A stretch of 64,000 nucleotides of DNA from Clostridium tagluense (GCF_003865095.1 NZ_BHYK01000016.1:20728-84727); one strand, 5' to 3'. Shown: positions 41,508-51,545, counted from the stretch's first letter. Program-made: numbers and translations. The notes: generated by a model from the sequence alone, not told the origin.

Positions 41508-42476
41508 ATTAACATCGAAATAAACAAAAAAAATGGAGTACCCCTTTATATTCAAGTTAAAAATCAAATCATGGATGAAATAAAAAAAGGATCTCTCAAG
41601 GTTGGGACAAAATTGCCAACAGAAAGAGAATTATCTCAGAGAATAAATGTAAGTAGGAATACTGTAAGCACTGCATATAATGACTTGGAACAAGATGGGG
41701 CATTAAAATCCTATCAAGGGAAAGGAACTTTTGTAGTTGAAGAATCTATATCTTGGGAAAGCCTAAGTATCAAAAATAAGATAATGAAATTCGTTGATTT
41801 AGGACTAGAAGAAGCTCTGGAAATTGGAATGAAACCAGAGGAATTTTTAGACATAGTAAATCAAAGAGTAAATGAAAAAAGACAGATAATGAATAAAATT
41901 GAAGCAATATACGTTGAGTGCAATATAGAACAAGCTAAAATGTTTAGTAGTCAACTTAGTAAAAATAGTAATATGAATGTAATATCTTTGACTATAAACG
42001 ATTTACTAAAGATGGACAAGGATACTAAAGAAAAGATTGAAATGGCTGAGTTTATAATAACAACTTTTAATCATATTAATGAAGTGACTAATCTAACTGC
42101 TGATCTTAATAAAGAGATTTTAGGAGTTGCTATAACTCCTAATCTAGAACCTATAGTTAAAATTGCAAGATATCCTTTAAATACAAAATTCGGGTTTGTA
42201 TGTATTTCTGAAGAATTTATATTTAAAATTAATGGAGCTTTGGAAAAGGCAGGGTTATCTGAAGTTGATATAACATATTCCAATACTAATGATGATGATG
42301 AACTTGTGGATATAATTCGAAAATCAGATGTTATGATAGTATCTCCAGGTAGATATAAAGATGTTAAAAGTGCAAATGTAAGCGATAAGGAAATAATCGA
42401 ATTTCTATATAGTCTAGATGATGGCTCAGTAAAAGCGCTTAGGTCAAAGATTATTGAAATAAAGTTCAAAAAATAA
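41508..42476 (+). CDS. GntR-family regulator of glutamate fermentation
   Basis: A winged-helix HTH of the GntR family (about residues 8-78: PLYIQVKNQI, KLPTERELSQ, VSRNTVSTAYNDLE, GKGTFV) with a C-terminal part of about 240 residues that I do not assign; it is not an aminotransferase domain and resembles periplasmic-binding-like or small-molecule sensor folds only vaguely. The only SD (GGGAGGG, 41495-41501) fits ATT 41508, giving an NIEINKKNGVPLY start; TTG 41478 lacks an SD and abuts operator 2. It heads the operon, 32 bases before glmS, and probably represses it and itself. Confidence 0.85.
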   Translation: MNIEINKKNGVPLYIQVKNQIMDEIKKGSLKVGTKLPTERELSQRINVSRNTVSTAYNDLEQDGALKSYQGKGTFVVEESISWESLSIKNKIMKFVDLGLEEALEIGMKPEEFLDIVNQRVNEKRQIMNKIEAIYVECNIEQAKMFSSQLSKNSNMNVISLTINDLLKMDKDTKEKIEMAEFIITTFNHINEVTNLTADLNKEILGVAITPNLEPIVKIARYPLNTKFGFVCISEEFIFKINGALEKAGLSEVDITYSNTNDDDELVDIIRKSDVMIVSPGRYKDVKSANVSDKEIIEFLYSLDDGSVKALRSKIIEIKFKK

Positions 42477-42508
42477 TATTATAAAAAATTATTTAGGAGG
42501 CTTTTAAA

Positions 42509-42922
42509 ATGGAGAAAAAGACTTTAATTCTAGGGGTAATAGGGTCAGATTGTCATGCTGTTGGCAATAAAATTTTAGATTATGCACTAACGGAAGCTGG
42601 GTTTAATGTTATAAACATAGGAGTTCTTTCTCCACAAGAAGATTTTATCAATGCAGCTGTTGAAACTAATGCAGATGTAATAATAGTATCTTCACTATAC
42701 GGCCATGGAGAAATCGATTGCAGAGGCATCAGAGAAAAATGTGATGAAGCAGGGTTAAATGACATATTGCTATTTGTAGGTGGAAACATAGTTGTAGGAA
42801 AACAAAATTGGGATGACGTCCACCGTAGATTTACGGCAATGGGATTTAACAAGGTATATCCACCAGGAACATCTCTAGAAACAACAATACATGATTTAAA
42901 AGAAGCATTAGGTCTATTCTAA
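42509..42922 (+). CDS. glmS: Glutamate mutase sigma (S) subunit, B12-binding
   Basis: The small subunit of adenosylcobalamin-dependent glutamate mutase, which converts L-glutamate to (2S,3S)-3-methylaspartate. It is 137 residues, the normal size. The base-off/His-on motif D14-x-H16-x-x-G19 (SDCHAVG) supplies the lower cobalt ligand, and [10 protein letters not shown] and [10 protein letters not shown] are the conserved nucleotide-tail pocket. Also known as mutS/mamA. SD TTAGGAGG before ATG 42509. Confidence 0.97.
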   Translation: MEKKTLILGVIGSDCHAVGNKILDYALTEAGFNVINIGVLSPQEDFINAAVETNADVIIVSSLYGHGEIDCRGIREKCDEAGLNDILLFVGGNIVVGKQNWDDVHRRFTAMGFNKVYPPGTSLETTIHDLKEALGLF

Positions 42923-42948
42923 AATAGATACGCCTATTCTAGAATAGG
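42914..42948. repeat. Twin palindromes between glmS and mutL
   Basis: CTATTCTAAAATAG (42914-42927) and CTATTCTAGAATAG (42934-42947) are the same 14-bp inverted repeat with one base changed, 20 bp apart. The second extends to CCTATTCTAGAATAGG. The first overlaps the glmS stop codon. They could be two RNA hairpins or a phased protein-binding pair. Confidence 0.6.
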
Positions 42949-42982
42949 TAGGGATATTATAAAATCAATAGGAGTGATATAA

Positions 42983-44377
42983 GTGGATGCATATTTACTT
43001 GTAGATTTTGGAAGTACATACACTAAACTAACTGTTGTAGATATAGAAAAAGAAGAAATAATTGCTACAGCGAAAGACATAACCACAATTGAAGATAATA
43101 TAATGATAGGCTATGACAAAGCTTATTCGAAAATAGAAGGAATACTAAAAGACAAAAATGTTAATTTTATTAATAAGTTAGCATGCTCATCAGCAGCAGG
43201 AGGTCTCAAAATGATAGCTATTGGCCTAGTGCCAGATTTAACTGCAGAAGCTGCCAAAAGAGCGGCTCTCGGAGCTGGAGCTAGGGTACTTAAAGTATAT
43301 AGCTATGAATTAACCCTTACTGAAATTGAAGAAATTAAAAATTCAGACTTAGATATAATACTTCTTGCAGGTGGGACTGATGGTGGTAACAAGGATTGCG
43401 TAATTCACAATGCAAAAATGTTAGCTGAAAATGGAGTTAAATTACCAATAGTAGTAGCTGGAAATAAAGTAGCAAGTGATGAAATAAGAGAAATATTCAC
43501 AAAGGCTAAAATGTATTTTACAATTACAAGTAATGTGATGCCACAGTTAAGTAAACTAAATGTAGAGCCTGCTCGTGAAGAAATTAGAAAAGTATTTATG
43601 GAAAAAATAATTGATGCCAAAGGGCTTAGCAATGCAGAAGAGTTAGTAAAAGGTATCTTAATGCCAACACCGGCAGCAGTTCTAAAGGCTGCAAGGATAT
43701 TAAGCGAAGGCAGTGATGAAGAAAGCGGACTAGGAGATTTAATAATTATAGATATTGGTGGAGCAACTACAGACGTACATTCTATAGCAGATGGAGAACC
43801 TACAAAAGCGGGAGTTACAGTAAGAGGCCTTGAGGAACCATTTGCTAAAAGAACTGTTGAGGGTGACCTTGGTATGAGATATTCTGCAATTTCACTAAGA
43901 GAAGCAGCTGGTAGCAGAAAACTGAGGAAATATCTAGGGGACACGGAAAGAAAAATTGATATTGATGCAAATTGTAAATATAGAATAGAGCATATAAAGA
44001 TGGTTCCGGAAACTAAGGAAGAAATAGATTTTGATGAGGCTATGGCCAAAGTAGCTACTGAGCTATCTATGGAGAGGCATGTAGGTACTATTGAACACAC
44101 ACTAACACCTATGGGCGCTATGTATACTCAAATAGGAAAAGACCTTATGGAAGTAAAGTATATCATAGGTACAGGTGGGGTATTAATACACAGCGAAAAA
44201 CCACAAGATATTTTAAAATCAGGGGCTTTTAATAAAGAAGATCCAACGTATTTAAAGCCACGTCATGCAGCTTATTTGCTTGATAAAACTTATATATTAT
44301 CAGCTATGGGACTATTAGCGAAGGATTATCCAGACAAAGCTGTTAGAATTATGAAAAAATATTTAGTGCAAGTATAA
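42983..44377 (+). CDS. glmL: MutL, glutamate mutase-associated ATPase
   Basis: A 464-residue ASKHA-fold (actin/Hsp70-like) protein between the two mutase subunits. N-terminal phosphate-1 loop LVDFGSTYTKLTVVD and the later LIIIDIGGATTDVHS mark the ATP site. It is thought to act as a reactivase/chaperone exchanging damaged B12, by context and fold rather than direct proof. Starts at GTG 42983 with SD GGAGTGA. Also called mutL; unrelated to DNA mismatch repair. Confidence 0.95.
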   Translation: MDAYLLVDFGSTYTKLTVVDIEKEEIIATAKDITTIEDNIMIGYDKAYSKIEGILKDKNVNFINKLACSSAAGGLKMIAIGLVPDLTAEAAKRAALGAGARVLKVYSYELTLTEIEEIKNSDLDIILLAGGTDGGNKDCVIHNAKMLAENGVKLPIVVAGNKVASDEIREIFTKAKMYFTITSNVMPQLSKLNVEPAREEIRKVFMEKIIDAKGLSNAEELVKGILMPTPAAVLKAARILSEGSDEESGLGDLIIIDIGGATTDVHSIADGEPTKAGVTVRGLEEPFAKRTVEGDLGMRYSAISLREAAGSRKLRKYLGDTERKIDIDANCKYRIEHIKMVPETKEEIDFDEAMAKVATELSMERHVGTIEHTLTPMGAMYTQIGKDLMEVKYIIGTGGVLIHSEKPQDILKSGAFNKEDPTYLKPRHAAYLLDKTYILSAMGLLAKDYPDKAVRIMKKYLVQV

Positions 44378-44395
44378 TTATTAGGGGGAATTTTA

Positions 44396-45853
44396 GTGGA
44401 ATTAAGAAATAAAAAATGGACTAATGAAGAGTTCTTTGAGGTTAGAAAAGAAGTGTTAAGTCAATGGCCAACAGGAAAAGATGTAGATTTAGAAGAAGCT
44501 ATAGAATACAATAAAAAAATTCCTGATCACAAAAACTTTGCGAAAAAATTAATTAAAGCTAAAGAAGAAGGTATAACCCTTGCACAACCAAGAGCAGGTG
44601 TTGCACTAATTGATAAGCATATCGAACTCCTAAACTTTTTAGAGACAGAAGGTGGAGCAGATTTACTACCATCAACAATAGATAGTTATACAAGACAAAA
44701 TAGATATGATGAATGTGAAATAGGAATTAAGGAAAGTATGAGTGAAGGAAGATCTCTTCTAAACGGATTTCCAGGCGTTAATCATGGAGTCAAAGGCTGC
44801 AGACAAGTTTTTGAAGCAATAAATAACCCATTAGAATCAAGACATGGTACTCCAGATGGAAGGCTTCTTGCTGAAATAACACATGCTTCAGGTTGGACTT
44901 CAAATGAAGGTGGCGGTATTTCCTATAATATTCCATATGCTAAAAATGCAACGCTGGGAAAAACAATTCTAGATTGGCAGTATTGTGATAGACTTGTTGG
45001 CTTTTATGAGGAGCAAGGAGTTTCAATAAATAGAGAACCTTTTGGACCATTAACAGGAACCTTAGTTCCACCTAGTACATCAAATGCAATTGCAATAATA
45101 GAAGCACTACTTGCAGCAGAACAAGGAGTTAAAAACCTTACAGTTGGATATGGTCAGTGCGGAAATTTAATACAGGACGTAGCAGCTATAAGAGCTTTAG
45201 AAGAGCAATGCGACGAATATTTAAAAGCGAGTGGCTATAAAGATATATACTTAACAACAGTTTTACATCAATGGATGGGAGGATTCCCGGCAGATGAAGC
45301 AAAAGCTTTTGGCGTTATATCTACAGGCGCTGCCACAGCTGCACTTGCAGGAGCAACAAAAGTAATAGTTAAAACCACTCATGAAGCTATAGGGATTCCT
45401 ACTAAAGAAGCCAATGCTCAGGGCATAAAGGCTACAAAGATGACTTTAAACTTATTAAGAGGACAAAGGTTACCTATGTCTCAGGAATTAAAAACAGAAA
45501 TAGAAGTAATAAAAGCTGAAACAAAGTGCATGATAGATAAGATATATGAAATTGGAAAAGGAGACCTTGCTATAGGATCAGTTAAAGGATTTGCTATGGG
45601 AATCATTGATGTTCCATTTGCACCAAGTAAATTTAATGCTGGTAAAATGATGCCTGCAAGAGATAATAATGGAGCAATAAGATATTTAAAATTTGGTAAT
45701 ATTCCATTTACACAGGAATTAATAAATTTTAATATGAAAAAACTTCAAGATAGAGCGAAATTTGAAAATAGAGATGTAAGTTTCCAAATGACAATAGATG
45801 ATATATTCGCAGTAGGAAAAGGTGTACTTATAGGAAGACCAGAGAAAAAATAA
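44396..45853 (+). CDS. glmE: Glutamate mutase epsilon (E) subunit
   Basis: The catalytic TIM-barrel subunit of glutamate mutase, 485 residues, binding substrate over the B12 carried by GlmS. Starts at GTG 44396 after GGGGGAAT. Conserved stretches include [31 protein letters not shown] (Arg for substrate), [15 protein letters not shown] and [12 protein letters not shown]. Length matches the C. tetanomorphum/cochlearium enzyme. Confidence 0.97.
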   Translation: MELRNKKWTNEEFFEVRKEVLSQWPTGKDVDLEEAIEYNKKIPDHKNFAKKLIKAKEEGITLAQPRAGVALIDKHIELLNFLETEGGADLLPSTIDSYTRQNRYDECEIGIKESMSEGRSLLNGFPGVNHGVKGCRQVFEAINNPLESRHGTPDGRLLAEITHASGWTSNEGGGISYNIPYAKNATLGKTILDWQYCDRLVGFYEEQGVSINREPFGPLTGTLVPPSTSNAIAIIEALLAAEQGVKNLTVGYGQCGNLIQDVAAIRALEEQCDEYLKASGYKDIYLTTVLHQWMGGFPADEAKAFGVISTGAATAALAGATKVIVKTTHEAIGIPTKEANAQGIKATKMTLNLLRGQRLPMSQELKTEIEVIKAETKCMIDKIYEIGKGDLAIGSVKGFAMGIIDVPFAPSKFNAGKMMPARDNNGAIRYLKFGNIPFTQELINFNMKKLQDRAKFENRDVSFQMTIDDIFAVGKGVLIGRPEKK

Positions 45854-45900
45854 ATACTGTTAAATCGCATTAAAAAATTATAGAAGGATAGGTGTATATT

Positions 45901-47142
45901 ATGAAAATTATTGATGTATTATGTTCAACAGGAAGAACAGGATTTTACTTTGATGACCAAAGAGCTATAAAAAAAGGTGCAGCACATGACGGTTTTACAT
46001 ATGTAGGTGAGCCAGTAACAGAAGGATTTACATCTATAAGGCAAGCAGGAGAATCAATATCAGTAATGATTATACTAGAAGATGGTCAGGTAGCTTATGG
46101 AGATTGTGCAGCAGTACAATATTCAGGAGCAGGCGGACGTGATCCATTATTCCTATCAAAAGATTTTATACCAATTATAGAAAAAGAAATAGCACCAAAA
46201 CTAATAGGTAGAAGTTTAGAAAACTTTAAAACACTGGCAGAAGAGTTTGACCACATGTTAGTTAACGGTAAAAGACTTCATACAGCAATAAGATATGGAA
46301 TAACACAAGCTATTCTAGATGCTGTAGCAAAAGCTAAAAAAGTAACTATGGCTGAAATTGTACGCGATGAATACAAAACTGGCGTAGATATTAAGAGAAT
46401 TGCTATTTTTACACAATCAGGCGATGATAGATATAATAGCTCAGATAAAATGATAATTAAAGGCGCAGACGTAATGCCTCATGCACTAATAAATAACGTA
46501 GAAGAAAAATTAGGACTTAAGGGTGAAAAATTACTTGCTTATGTGGAGTGGTTAAGTGCTAGAGTATTAAAATTAAGAACTGATAAAAACTATAATCCAA
46601 TATTCCACATTGATGTATATGGAACAATAGGAGTTGCGTTTAATAATGATACAAAAGCTATGGCAGATTATATAGCAACTCTAGAAGAAGCTGCAAAGCC
46701 ATTCCATTTGAGAATTGAAGGACCAATGGATGTTGAGCATAGAGAAAGACAAATGGAAGCATTAAGAGATTTAACAACAGAACTAGATAACAGAAAAATT
46801 AATGTAGAACTTGTTGCAGACGAATGGTGTAACACTTATGAAGACGTAGTATTATTTGCAGATAATAAATCAGGACACATGCTTCAAATAAAAACACCAG
46901 ACTTAGGTGGAGTTAATAATATAATTGAAGCTATACTATACTGCAAAAAACAAGGACGTGGAGCATACTGTGGTGGAACATGTAATGAAACTAACAGATC
47001 TGCAGAAGTGTGCACAAACATAGCTATGGGTTGTGGAGCAGATCAGTGCCTCGCAAAACCAGGTATGGGTGTAGATGAAGGGTATATGATAGTTAATAAT
47101 GAAATGAATAGAGTTGTAGCTCTAGTTAATAGAAAAAAATAA
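45901..47142 (+). CDS. mal: Methylaspartate ammonia-lyase
   Basis: Removes ammonia from 3-methylaspartate to give mesaconate. From ATG 45901 it has 413 residues, exactly the length of the C. tetanomorphum enzyme. The two catalytic bases fall at the same numbers, His194 (VMPHALINN) and Lys331 (QIKTPDLGG), and the Mg ligands at Asp238, Glu273 and Asp307. Enolase-superfamily two-domain fold. The K dependence of the family is expected. Confidence 0.98.
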   Translation: MKIIDVLCSTGRTGFYFDDQRAIKKGAAHDGFTYVGEPVTEGFTSIRQAGESISVMIILEDGQVAYGDCAAVQYSGAGGRDPLFLSKDFIPIIEKEIAPKLIGRSLENFKTLAEEFDHMLVNGKRLHTAIRYGITQAILDAVAKAKKVTMAEIVRDEYKTGVDIKRIAIFTQSGDDRYNSSDKMIIKGADVMPHALINNVEEKLGLKGEKLLAYVEWLSARVLKLRTDKNYNPIFHIDVYGTIGVAFNNDTKAMADYIATLEEAAKPFHLRIEGPMDVEHRERQMEALRDLTTELDNRKINVELVADEWCNTYEDVVLFADNKSGHMLQIKTPDLGGVNNIIEAILYCKKQGRGAYCGGTCNETNRSAEVCTNIAMGCGADQCLAKPGMGVDEGYMIVNNEMNRVVALVNRKK

Positions 47143-47170
47143 ACAATTAATTTGGGAAGATAACTTATAG

Positions 47171-47196
47171 AGGCGGTTTGCGTAAACTGCCTTTTC
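47171..47196 (+). terminator. Hairpin after mal, possible partial terminator
   Basis: AGGCGGTTT pairs with AAACTGCCT over GCGT (one G-U), then TTT and CCC. The T-tract is short, so partial read-through to the mesaconase genes is likely. Confidence 0.5.
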
Positions 47197-47246
47197 CCAT
47201 ATTTAAATATTACAGCTTTCCAGAAGAGGATTAAAAGGAGGATAAA

Positions 47247-48089
47247 ATGAAAGAAATAAGTGTAGCTGAAATAACAAAAACTATAAAAAATTTATGTATA
47301 GATTCTAATTACTATCTTTCTGATGATATAAGAAATCAATTAAAAAAAGCTAGAGAAAAAGAAACTTGGGATATTGCTAAAGGTATTTTAGATAAGATTT
47401 TAATAAATGCGGATATAGCTAAAAATGAAAAAATGCCAATGTGTCAAGATACAGGTATGACTTGTGTATTTATAGAGATTGGCCAAGAGGTTCACATAGT
47501 AGGTGGAAGTCTCGAAGAAGCTATTAATAAGGGCGTAGCAGCAGGATATGAAGAGGGCTTTTTAAGAAAGTCAGTAGTTGAAGATGCAATTAACAGAGTA
47601 AATACAAAAGATAACACTCCAGCAGTTATATATTATGATATAGTCCCAGGAGATAAATTGAAAATAACTGTAGCTCCAAAGGGCTTTGGTTCAGAAAATA
47701 TGAGTCAGATTAAAATGTTAAAACCTTCAGATGGACTCCAAGGGGTTAAGGAATTTATTTTAAAAGTAGTAAAAGAAGCTGGTCCTAACCCATGCCCACC
47801 AATAGTTGTAGGAGTAGGTATAGGTGGAACTTTTGATAAAGCAACGAACCTTGCTAAAAGAGCAGCAGTTAGACCAACTGATCAGGAAAATTCAAATCCT
47901 TTTTATGCAGATCTGGAAAAAGAGCTTACGCAGGAAATAAATAAGCTAGGCATAGGACCACAAGGATTTGGTGGAAGAACTACAGCCTTAGCTGTTAATA
48001 TTGAAACTTATCCAACTCATATAGCAGGTCTACCAGTGGCAGTAAATATAAACTGTCATGCTGCAAGACATGCCAGTGCAGAGCTTTAA
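47247..48089 (+). CDS. Mesaconase (class I hydro-lyase) alpha subunit
   Basis: The Fe-S half of a two-subunit class I fumarate hydratase-like enzyme. It is 280 residues; three Cys for the [4Fe-4S] cluster are visible in [20 protein letters not shown] and INCHAARH. In this operon it should hydrate mesaconate to (S)-citramalate, as the C. tetanomorphum enzyme does; ordinary fumarase activity cannot be excluded by sequence. Confidence 0.9.
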   Translation: MKEISVAEITKTIKNLCIDSNYYLSDDIRNQLKKAREKETWDIAKGILDKILINADIAKNEKMPMCQDTGMTCVFIEIGQEVHIVGGSLEEAINKGVAAGYEEGFLRKSVVEDAINRVNTKDNTPAVIYYDIVPGDKLKITVAPKGFGSENMSQIKMLKPSDGLQGVKEFILKVVKEAGPNPCPPIVVGVGIGGTFDKATNLAKRAAVRPTDQENSNPFYADLEKELTQEINKLGIGPQGFGGRTTALAVNIETYPTHIAGLPVAVNINCHAARHASAEL

Positions 48090-48113
48090 TAATGATAAAG
48101 GGAGGAGAATTTT

Positions 48114-48671
48114 ATGGAGAAAAGAATAACTACGCCACTTACAAAAGATGTGGTTAAAGATTTAAAAGCAGGAGACAGTGTGTTATTATCTGGTGTAATA
48201 TATACAGCTAGGGATGCGGCGCATAAAAGACTAGTGGACCTTATAGATACGGGAGAGAAGCTTCCAATAGATGTTAAAGATGCAGTTATATATTATGTTG
48301 GACCAACTCCAGCAAAGCCAGGAATGGCACTTGGATCAGCAGGACCAACTACGAGCTATAGAATGGATGCGTACGCTCCAAAGCTTTTAGAAAAAGGATT
48401 AAAAGGAATGATAGGTAAAGGGCTCAGATCGCAAGAGGTTGTAGACTCTATGATTAAAAATGGTGCTGTATATTTTGCAGCCATTGGTGGAGCAGGAGCT
48501 CTAATAGGCAAATGTGTGAAAAGTGCAGAAATAGTAACCTATGAGGATTTAGGATCTGAAGCTATAAGAAGACTTGAAGTAGAGGATTTACCTATAGTTG
48601 TAGTAATAGATAGTAAAGGTAACAATCTATATAAACAAGGACAAAACGCTTATTTAGAAAGTGTAAAATAA
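48114..48671 (+). CDS. Mesaconase (class I hydro-lyase) beta subunit
   Basis: The 185-residue partner of the alpha subunit, with LLSGVIYTARDAAHKRL near residue 25 and GPTPAKPGMALGSAGPTTSYRMD-type substrate-site segment around residue 65. Begins 24 bases after the alpha gene with SD GGGAGGAG. Together they form the complete enzyme. Confidence 0.92.
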   Translation: MEKRITTPLTKDVVKDLKAGDSVLLSGVIYTARDAAHKRLVDLIDTGEKLPIDVKDAVIYYVGPTPAKPGMALGSAGPTTSYRMDAYAPKLLEKGLKGMIGKGLRSQEVVDSMIKNGAVYFAAIGGAGALIGKCVKSAEIVTYEDLGSEAIRRLEVEDLPIVVVIDSKGNNLYKQGQNAYLESVK

Positions 48672-48702
48672 AATTAACTTAAAGTTTGTGTGAGGTGATA
48701 CC

Positions 48703-48966
48703 ATGGAAATAAATAAACCCGCCAAAGCGGGAACAATGGAATCTAACGATATATATGTAATGATTATGCCAAACCCTAAGGGCGGTATTGAAATAAATCT
48801 TCAAAGTATTGTTATGAAACAATTTGGAGAAGAAATAGAAAAAGTAATACTGGATACTCTTGTGGAATTAGAAGTTAAAAATGTAATAGTAAGTGCTCAA
48901 GATAAGGGTGCATTAAACTATACAATAAAAGCGAGAATAGAAACTGCTACAAAAAGAGCGCAATAA
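48703..48966 (+). CDS. citD: Citramalate lyase acyl carrier protein (gamma, CitD)
   Basis: The 87-residue carrier subunit. The attachment Ser14 for the triphosphoribosyl-dephospho-CoA arm is in GTMESNDI. In citrate lyase this protein carries the acetyl group; with the mutase genes beside it the substrate is more likely citramalate. SD GAGGTGA before ATG 48703; citE follows closely. Confidence 0.95.
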   Translation: MEINKPAKAGTMESNDIYVMIMPNPKGGIEINLQSIVMKQFGEEIEKVILDTLVELEVKNVIVSAQDKGALNYTIKARIETATKRAQ

Positions 48967-48978
48967 GAGGTGATTTGT

Positions 48979-49851
48979 ATGAAAAGGTTGAGAAGAACTA
49001 TGCTTTTTATGCCTGGGAATAATCCAGGAATGCTTCAGAATGCAGGGATTCTAGGTGCAGATTCAATCATATTAGATCTAGAGGACGCTGTAAGTCTTAC
49101 AGAAAAAGACAGTGCTAGAATTTTAGTAAGAGAAGCAATAAAAAATGTAGATTATAGTAATGTAGAACTGGTAGTAAGGGTAAATCCAATTACTACTGAA
49201 TTTGCACAAAAGGATATTGATGTAATCGCAAGAGTTAAACCAGATGCATTAATGATTCCAAAAGCTACAGAAGAAGAACTTAAAACTATAGATAAAATGC
49301 TTATAAATATAGAAAAGCAAGAAGGTTTCGATGTGGGAAGTATAAAATTAATTCCCATAGTAGAAACAGCTTATGGTCTTCAAAATGTTTATAGCATAAT
49401 AAAATCTTGTGATAGAATAGTTGCTATTTTACTTGGAGGAGAAGATTTAACTTCAGATTTAGGTATAAAAAGAACCAAAGAAGGAGAAGAAATCTTCTAC
49501 GCAAGAAACCAAGTAGCAATCGCATGTAGAACAATGAAGGTGGATTCTATAGATACTCCATTTACAGATACCACTGATTTTGAAGGATTAGAAAAAGACA
49601 CAAGGAAAGCTAAGAGCTTAGGACTTACAGGAAAAGCTGCAATAAGTCCAAAACATATTGACACTATTCATTCTGTATTTGCTCCAAATGTGGAAGAAAT
49701 AAAACATGCTAAAAGGGTGCTTGCAGCTATGGAAGAAGCAGAAAGTGAAGGAAAAGGAGTATTTTCCTTAGACGGAAAAATGGTAGATGCTCCAGTTATA
49801 AATAGAGCTAAAAACACAGTAGAACTAGCAAAGCTTTTAGGTATTGTATAA
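48979..49851 (+). CDS. citE: Citramalate lyase beta subunit (CitE)
   Basis: Lyase subunit splitting citramalyl-S-ACP into acetyl-S-ACP and pyruvate. From ATG 48979 (SD GAGGTGA) it has 290 residues: RRTMLFMPGNNPGM at the start, DLEDAV (Mg-binding), LIPIVETAYGL and GGEDLTSDLGIKRT. Citrate and citramalate lyase subunits cannot be told apart safely by sequence; the call rests on context. Confidence 0.93.
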   Translation: MKRLRRTMLFMPGNNPGMLQNAGILGADSIILDLEDAVSLTEKDSARILVREAIKNVDYSNVELVVRVNPITTEFAQKDIDVIARVKPDALMIPKATEEELKTIDKMLINIEKQEGFDVGSIKLIPIVETAYGLQNVYSIIKSCDRIVAILLGGEDLTSDLGIKRTKEGEEIFYARNQVAIACRTMKVDSIDTPFTDTTDFEGLEKDTRKAKSLGLTGKAAISPKHIDTIHSVFAPNVEEIKHAKRVLAAMEEAESEGKGVFSLDGKMVDAPVINRAKNTVELAKLLGIV

Positions 49852-49885
49852 AAGTATGATTAAAAGCTTTTCAAAAATCTATTTT

Positions 49886-49902
49886 AGTGGATTAGTTAAT
49901 TG
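49886..49902. promoter_or_regulatory. Operator-like site before citF
   Basis: AGTGGATTAGTTAATTG matches the operator-2 region (AGTGGATTAGTCCATTG, 41465-41481 area) at 15 of 17 bases, but its palindrome is broken. It may be a weak GntR site or chance. Confidence 0.25.
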
Positions 49903-49913
49903 AGGTGATAGTA

Positions 49914-51452
49914 ATGAAGAATATACTAGGGAGAGAAATACCTGAATATATAGAAGGCTATGGAGAAGTAAGGACCTTTGAAGGTGCATTTAAAAATGGT
50001 GGCATTAAAATAAAAAAAGAAGTGAAAGTAAACTCAGTAACTCCAAATGATAAAAAAGTTTTAAGTAGTATAGAGGAAGTTTTAGACAGGGTTGCAATAA
50101 AGGATGGCATGACTATTTCTTTTCATCATCATTTAAGGAATGGTGACTACGTGCTAAATTTAGTTGTGCAAGCAATTGCAAGTCGTGGCATAAAGAATCT
50201 TACTGTTGCAGTGAGTTCTATTTTCCCAAACCATTCGCCTTTAATTGAGCACATTAAAAATGGTGTAGTTACAAAAATAGTTACTAACTATATGTCAGGT
50301 CCTGTGGCACAAGAAATTTCTAGAGGAATATTAAAAACACCAGTGATAATGCATACTCATGGTGGACGTTCTAGAGCAATAGAAAGTGGAGATTTACATA
50401 TAGATGTAGCTTTCATTGCAGCCCCTACAGCAGACACCTATGGAAATGTTAATGGATTATATGGGAAATCAGCTTGTGGAGCTCTAGGCTATGCAATATC
50501 TGATGCCCAGTGTGCAGATAGGGTGGTAGCTATAACAGATAATTTGGTGCCTTATCCAACATGTCCTATAGAAATTAGTCAGATATATGTAGATTATGTT
50601 CTAAAGGTAGATTCTATTGGTGATTCAGCTGGAATAGTATCTGGAACAACACAAATTACGAATGATCCAGTGGGACTTAAAATAGCTAAAATGGCCAGTG
50701 ACGTTATGGTGGCAACAGGGCTTGTTAAAGATGAAATGTCCTTTCAAACAGGTGCAGGTGGGATTTCTCTGGCTGTAGCGGCCGAACTAAGAAAATATAT
50801 GAAGCAGCATAGTATAGTTGGAAGTTTTGCCTCAGGCGGAATAACTGGATATATTGTAGATATGTTTAAAGAAGGGTTATTTAGATCTTTATTTGATGTA
50901 CAGTGTTTTGACTTGCAGGCAGTACAGTCCTATGTAAGTTCACATAAACATCAAAGAATGTCAGCTTCCATGTATGGAAACCCAGATAATAAGGGCGCTG
51001 TTGTAAATAACCTAGACATAGTTATCTTAGGTGCTACAGAGATAGATACAAACTTTAATGTTAATGTAACAACTGGTTCAGATGGTGCAATAATGGGTGG
51101 CTCCGGAGGCCATAGTGATACAGCGGCGGGAGCGAAACTTACAATAATTGTTACACAATTAATGAAGGCAAGACTTCCAATTATAAAAGATAAGGTAACT
51201 ACAATAACAACTCCCGGGGAGTGTATTGATGTTATTGTAACAGAAAGAGGAATAGCCGTTAATCCAAAGAGACTAGATATAATTGAAAAATTAAAGAAAA
51301 CTAATCTTCCTATAATGACAATTGAACAGCTTAAAATAATAGCTGAAAAAATGACAGGTAAACCAAAGGAAATTAAGCTAACAGATCAAATAGTTGCAGT
51401 TATAGAATATAGAGATGGTTCCGTAATAGATGTGGTTAGAAAACCTCTATAA
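49914..51452 (+). CDS. citF: Citramalate lyase alpha subunit (CitF, CoA/ACP transferase)
   Basis: Transfers the acyl carrier from acetyl-ACP to citramalate. From ATG 49914 (SD GAGGTGA) it is 512 residues with HHHLRNGDYVLN, the GGRSRAIESGDLHIDVAF region, and a Gly-rich GGSGGHSDTAAGAKL segment near residue 400. Last gene of the operon; a terminator follows. Confidence 0.94.
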   Translation: MKNILGREIPEYIEGYGEVRTFEGAFKNGGIKIKKEVKVNSVTPNDKKVLSSIEEVLDRVAIKDGMTISFHHHLRNGDYVLNLVVQAIASRGIKNLTVAVSSIFPNHSPLIEHIKNGVVTKIVTNYMSGPVAQEISRGILKTPVIMHTHGGRSRAIESGDLHIDVAFIAAPTADTYGNVNGLYGKSACGALGYAISDAQCADRVVAITDNLVPYPTCPIEISQIYVDYVLKVDSIGDSAGIVSGTTQITNDPVGLKIAKMASDVMVATGLVKDEMSFQTGAGGISLAVAAELRKYMKQHSIVGSFASGGITGYIVDMFKEGLFRSLFDVQCFDLQAVQSYVSSHKHQRMSASMYGNPDNKGAVVNNLDIVILGATEIDTNFNVNVTTGSDGAIMGGSGGHSDTAAGAKLTIIVTQLMKARLPIIKDKVTTITTPGECIDVIVTERGIAVNPKRLDIIEKLKKTNLPIMTIEQLKIIAEKMTGKPKEIKLTDQIVAVIEYRDGSVIDVVRKPL

Positions 51453-51457
51453 ATCAT

Positions 51458-51497
51458 AAAATAAAGCTGGAAATAATAATTTTCAGCTTTATTTTAT
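51458..51497 (+). terminator. Intrinsic terminator after citF
   Basis: AAAATAAAGCTG (51458-51469) pairs with CAGCTTTATTTT (51484-51495), then ATTTG. It ends the glmS-citF transcript. Confidence 0.85.
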
Positions 51498-51545
51498 TTG
51501 AGGGGAATTATTAAGTAAAGAATAATTCAATGATAAAACTATATA

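Noticed and set aside
43405-44100. 231-codon antisense frame over mutL
   Set aside because: Runs opposite a conserved gene, Ser/Leu/Ile-rich and without any recognisable motif or SD.
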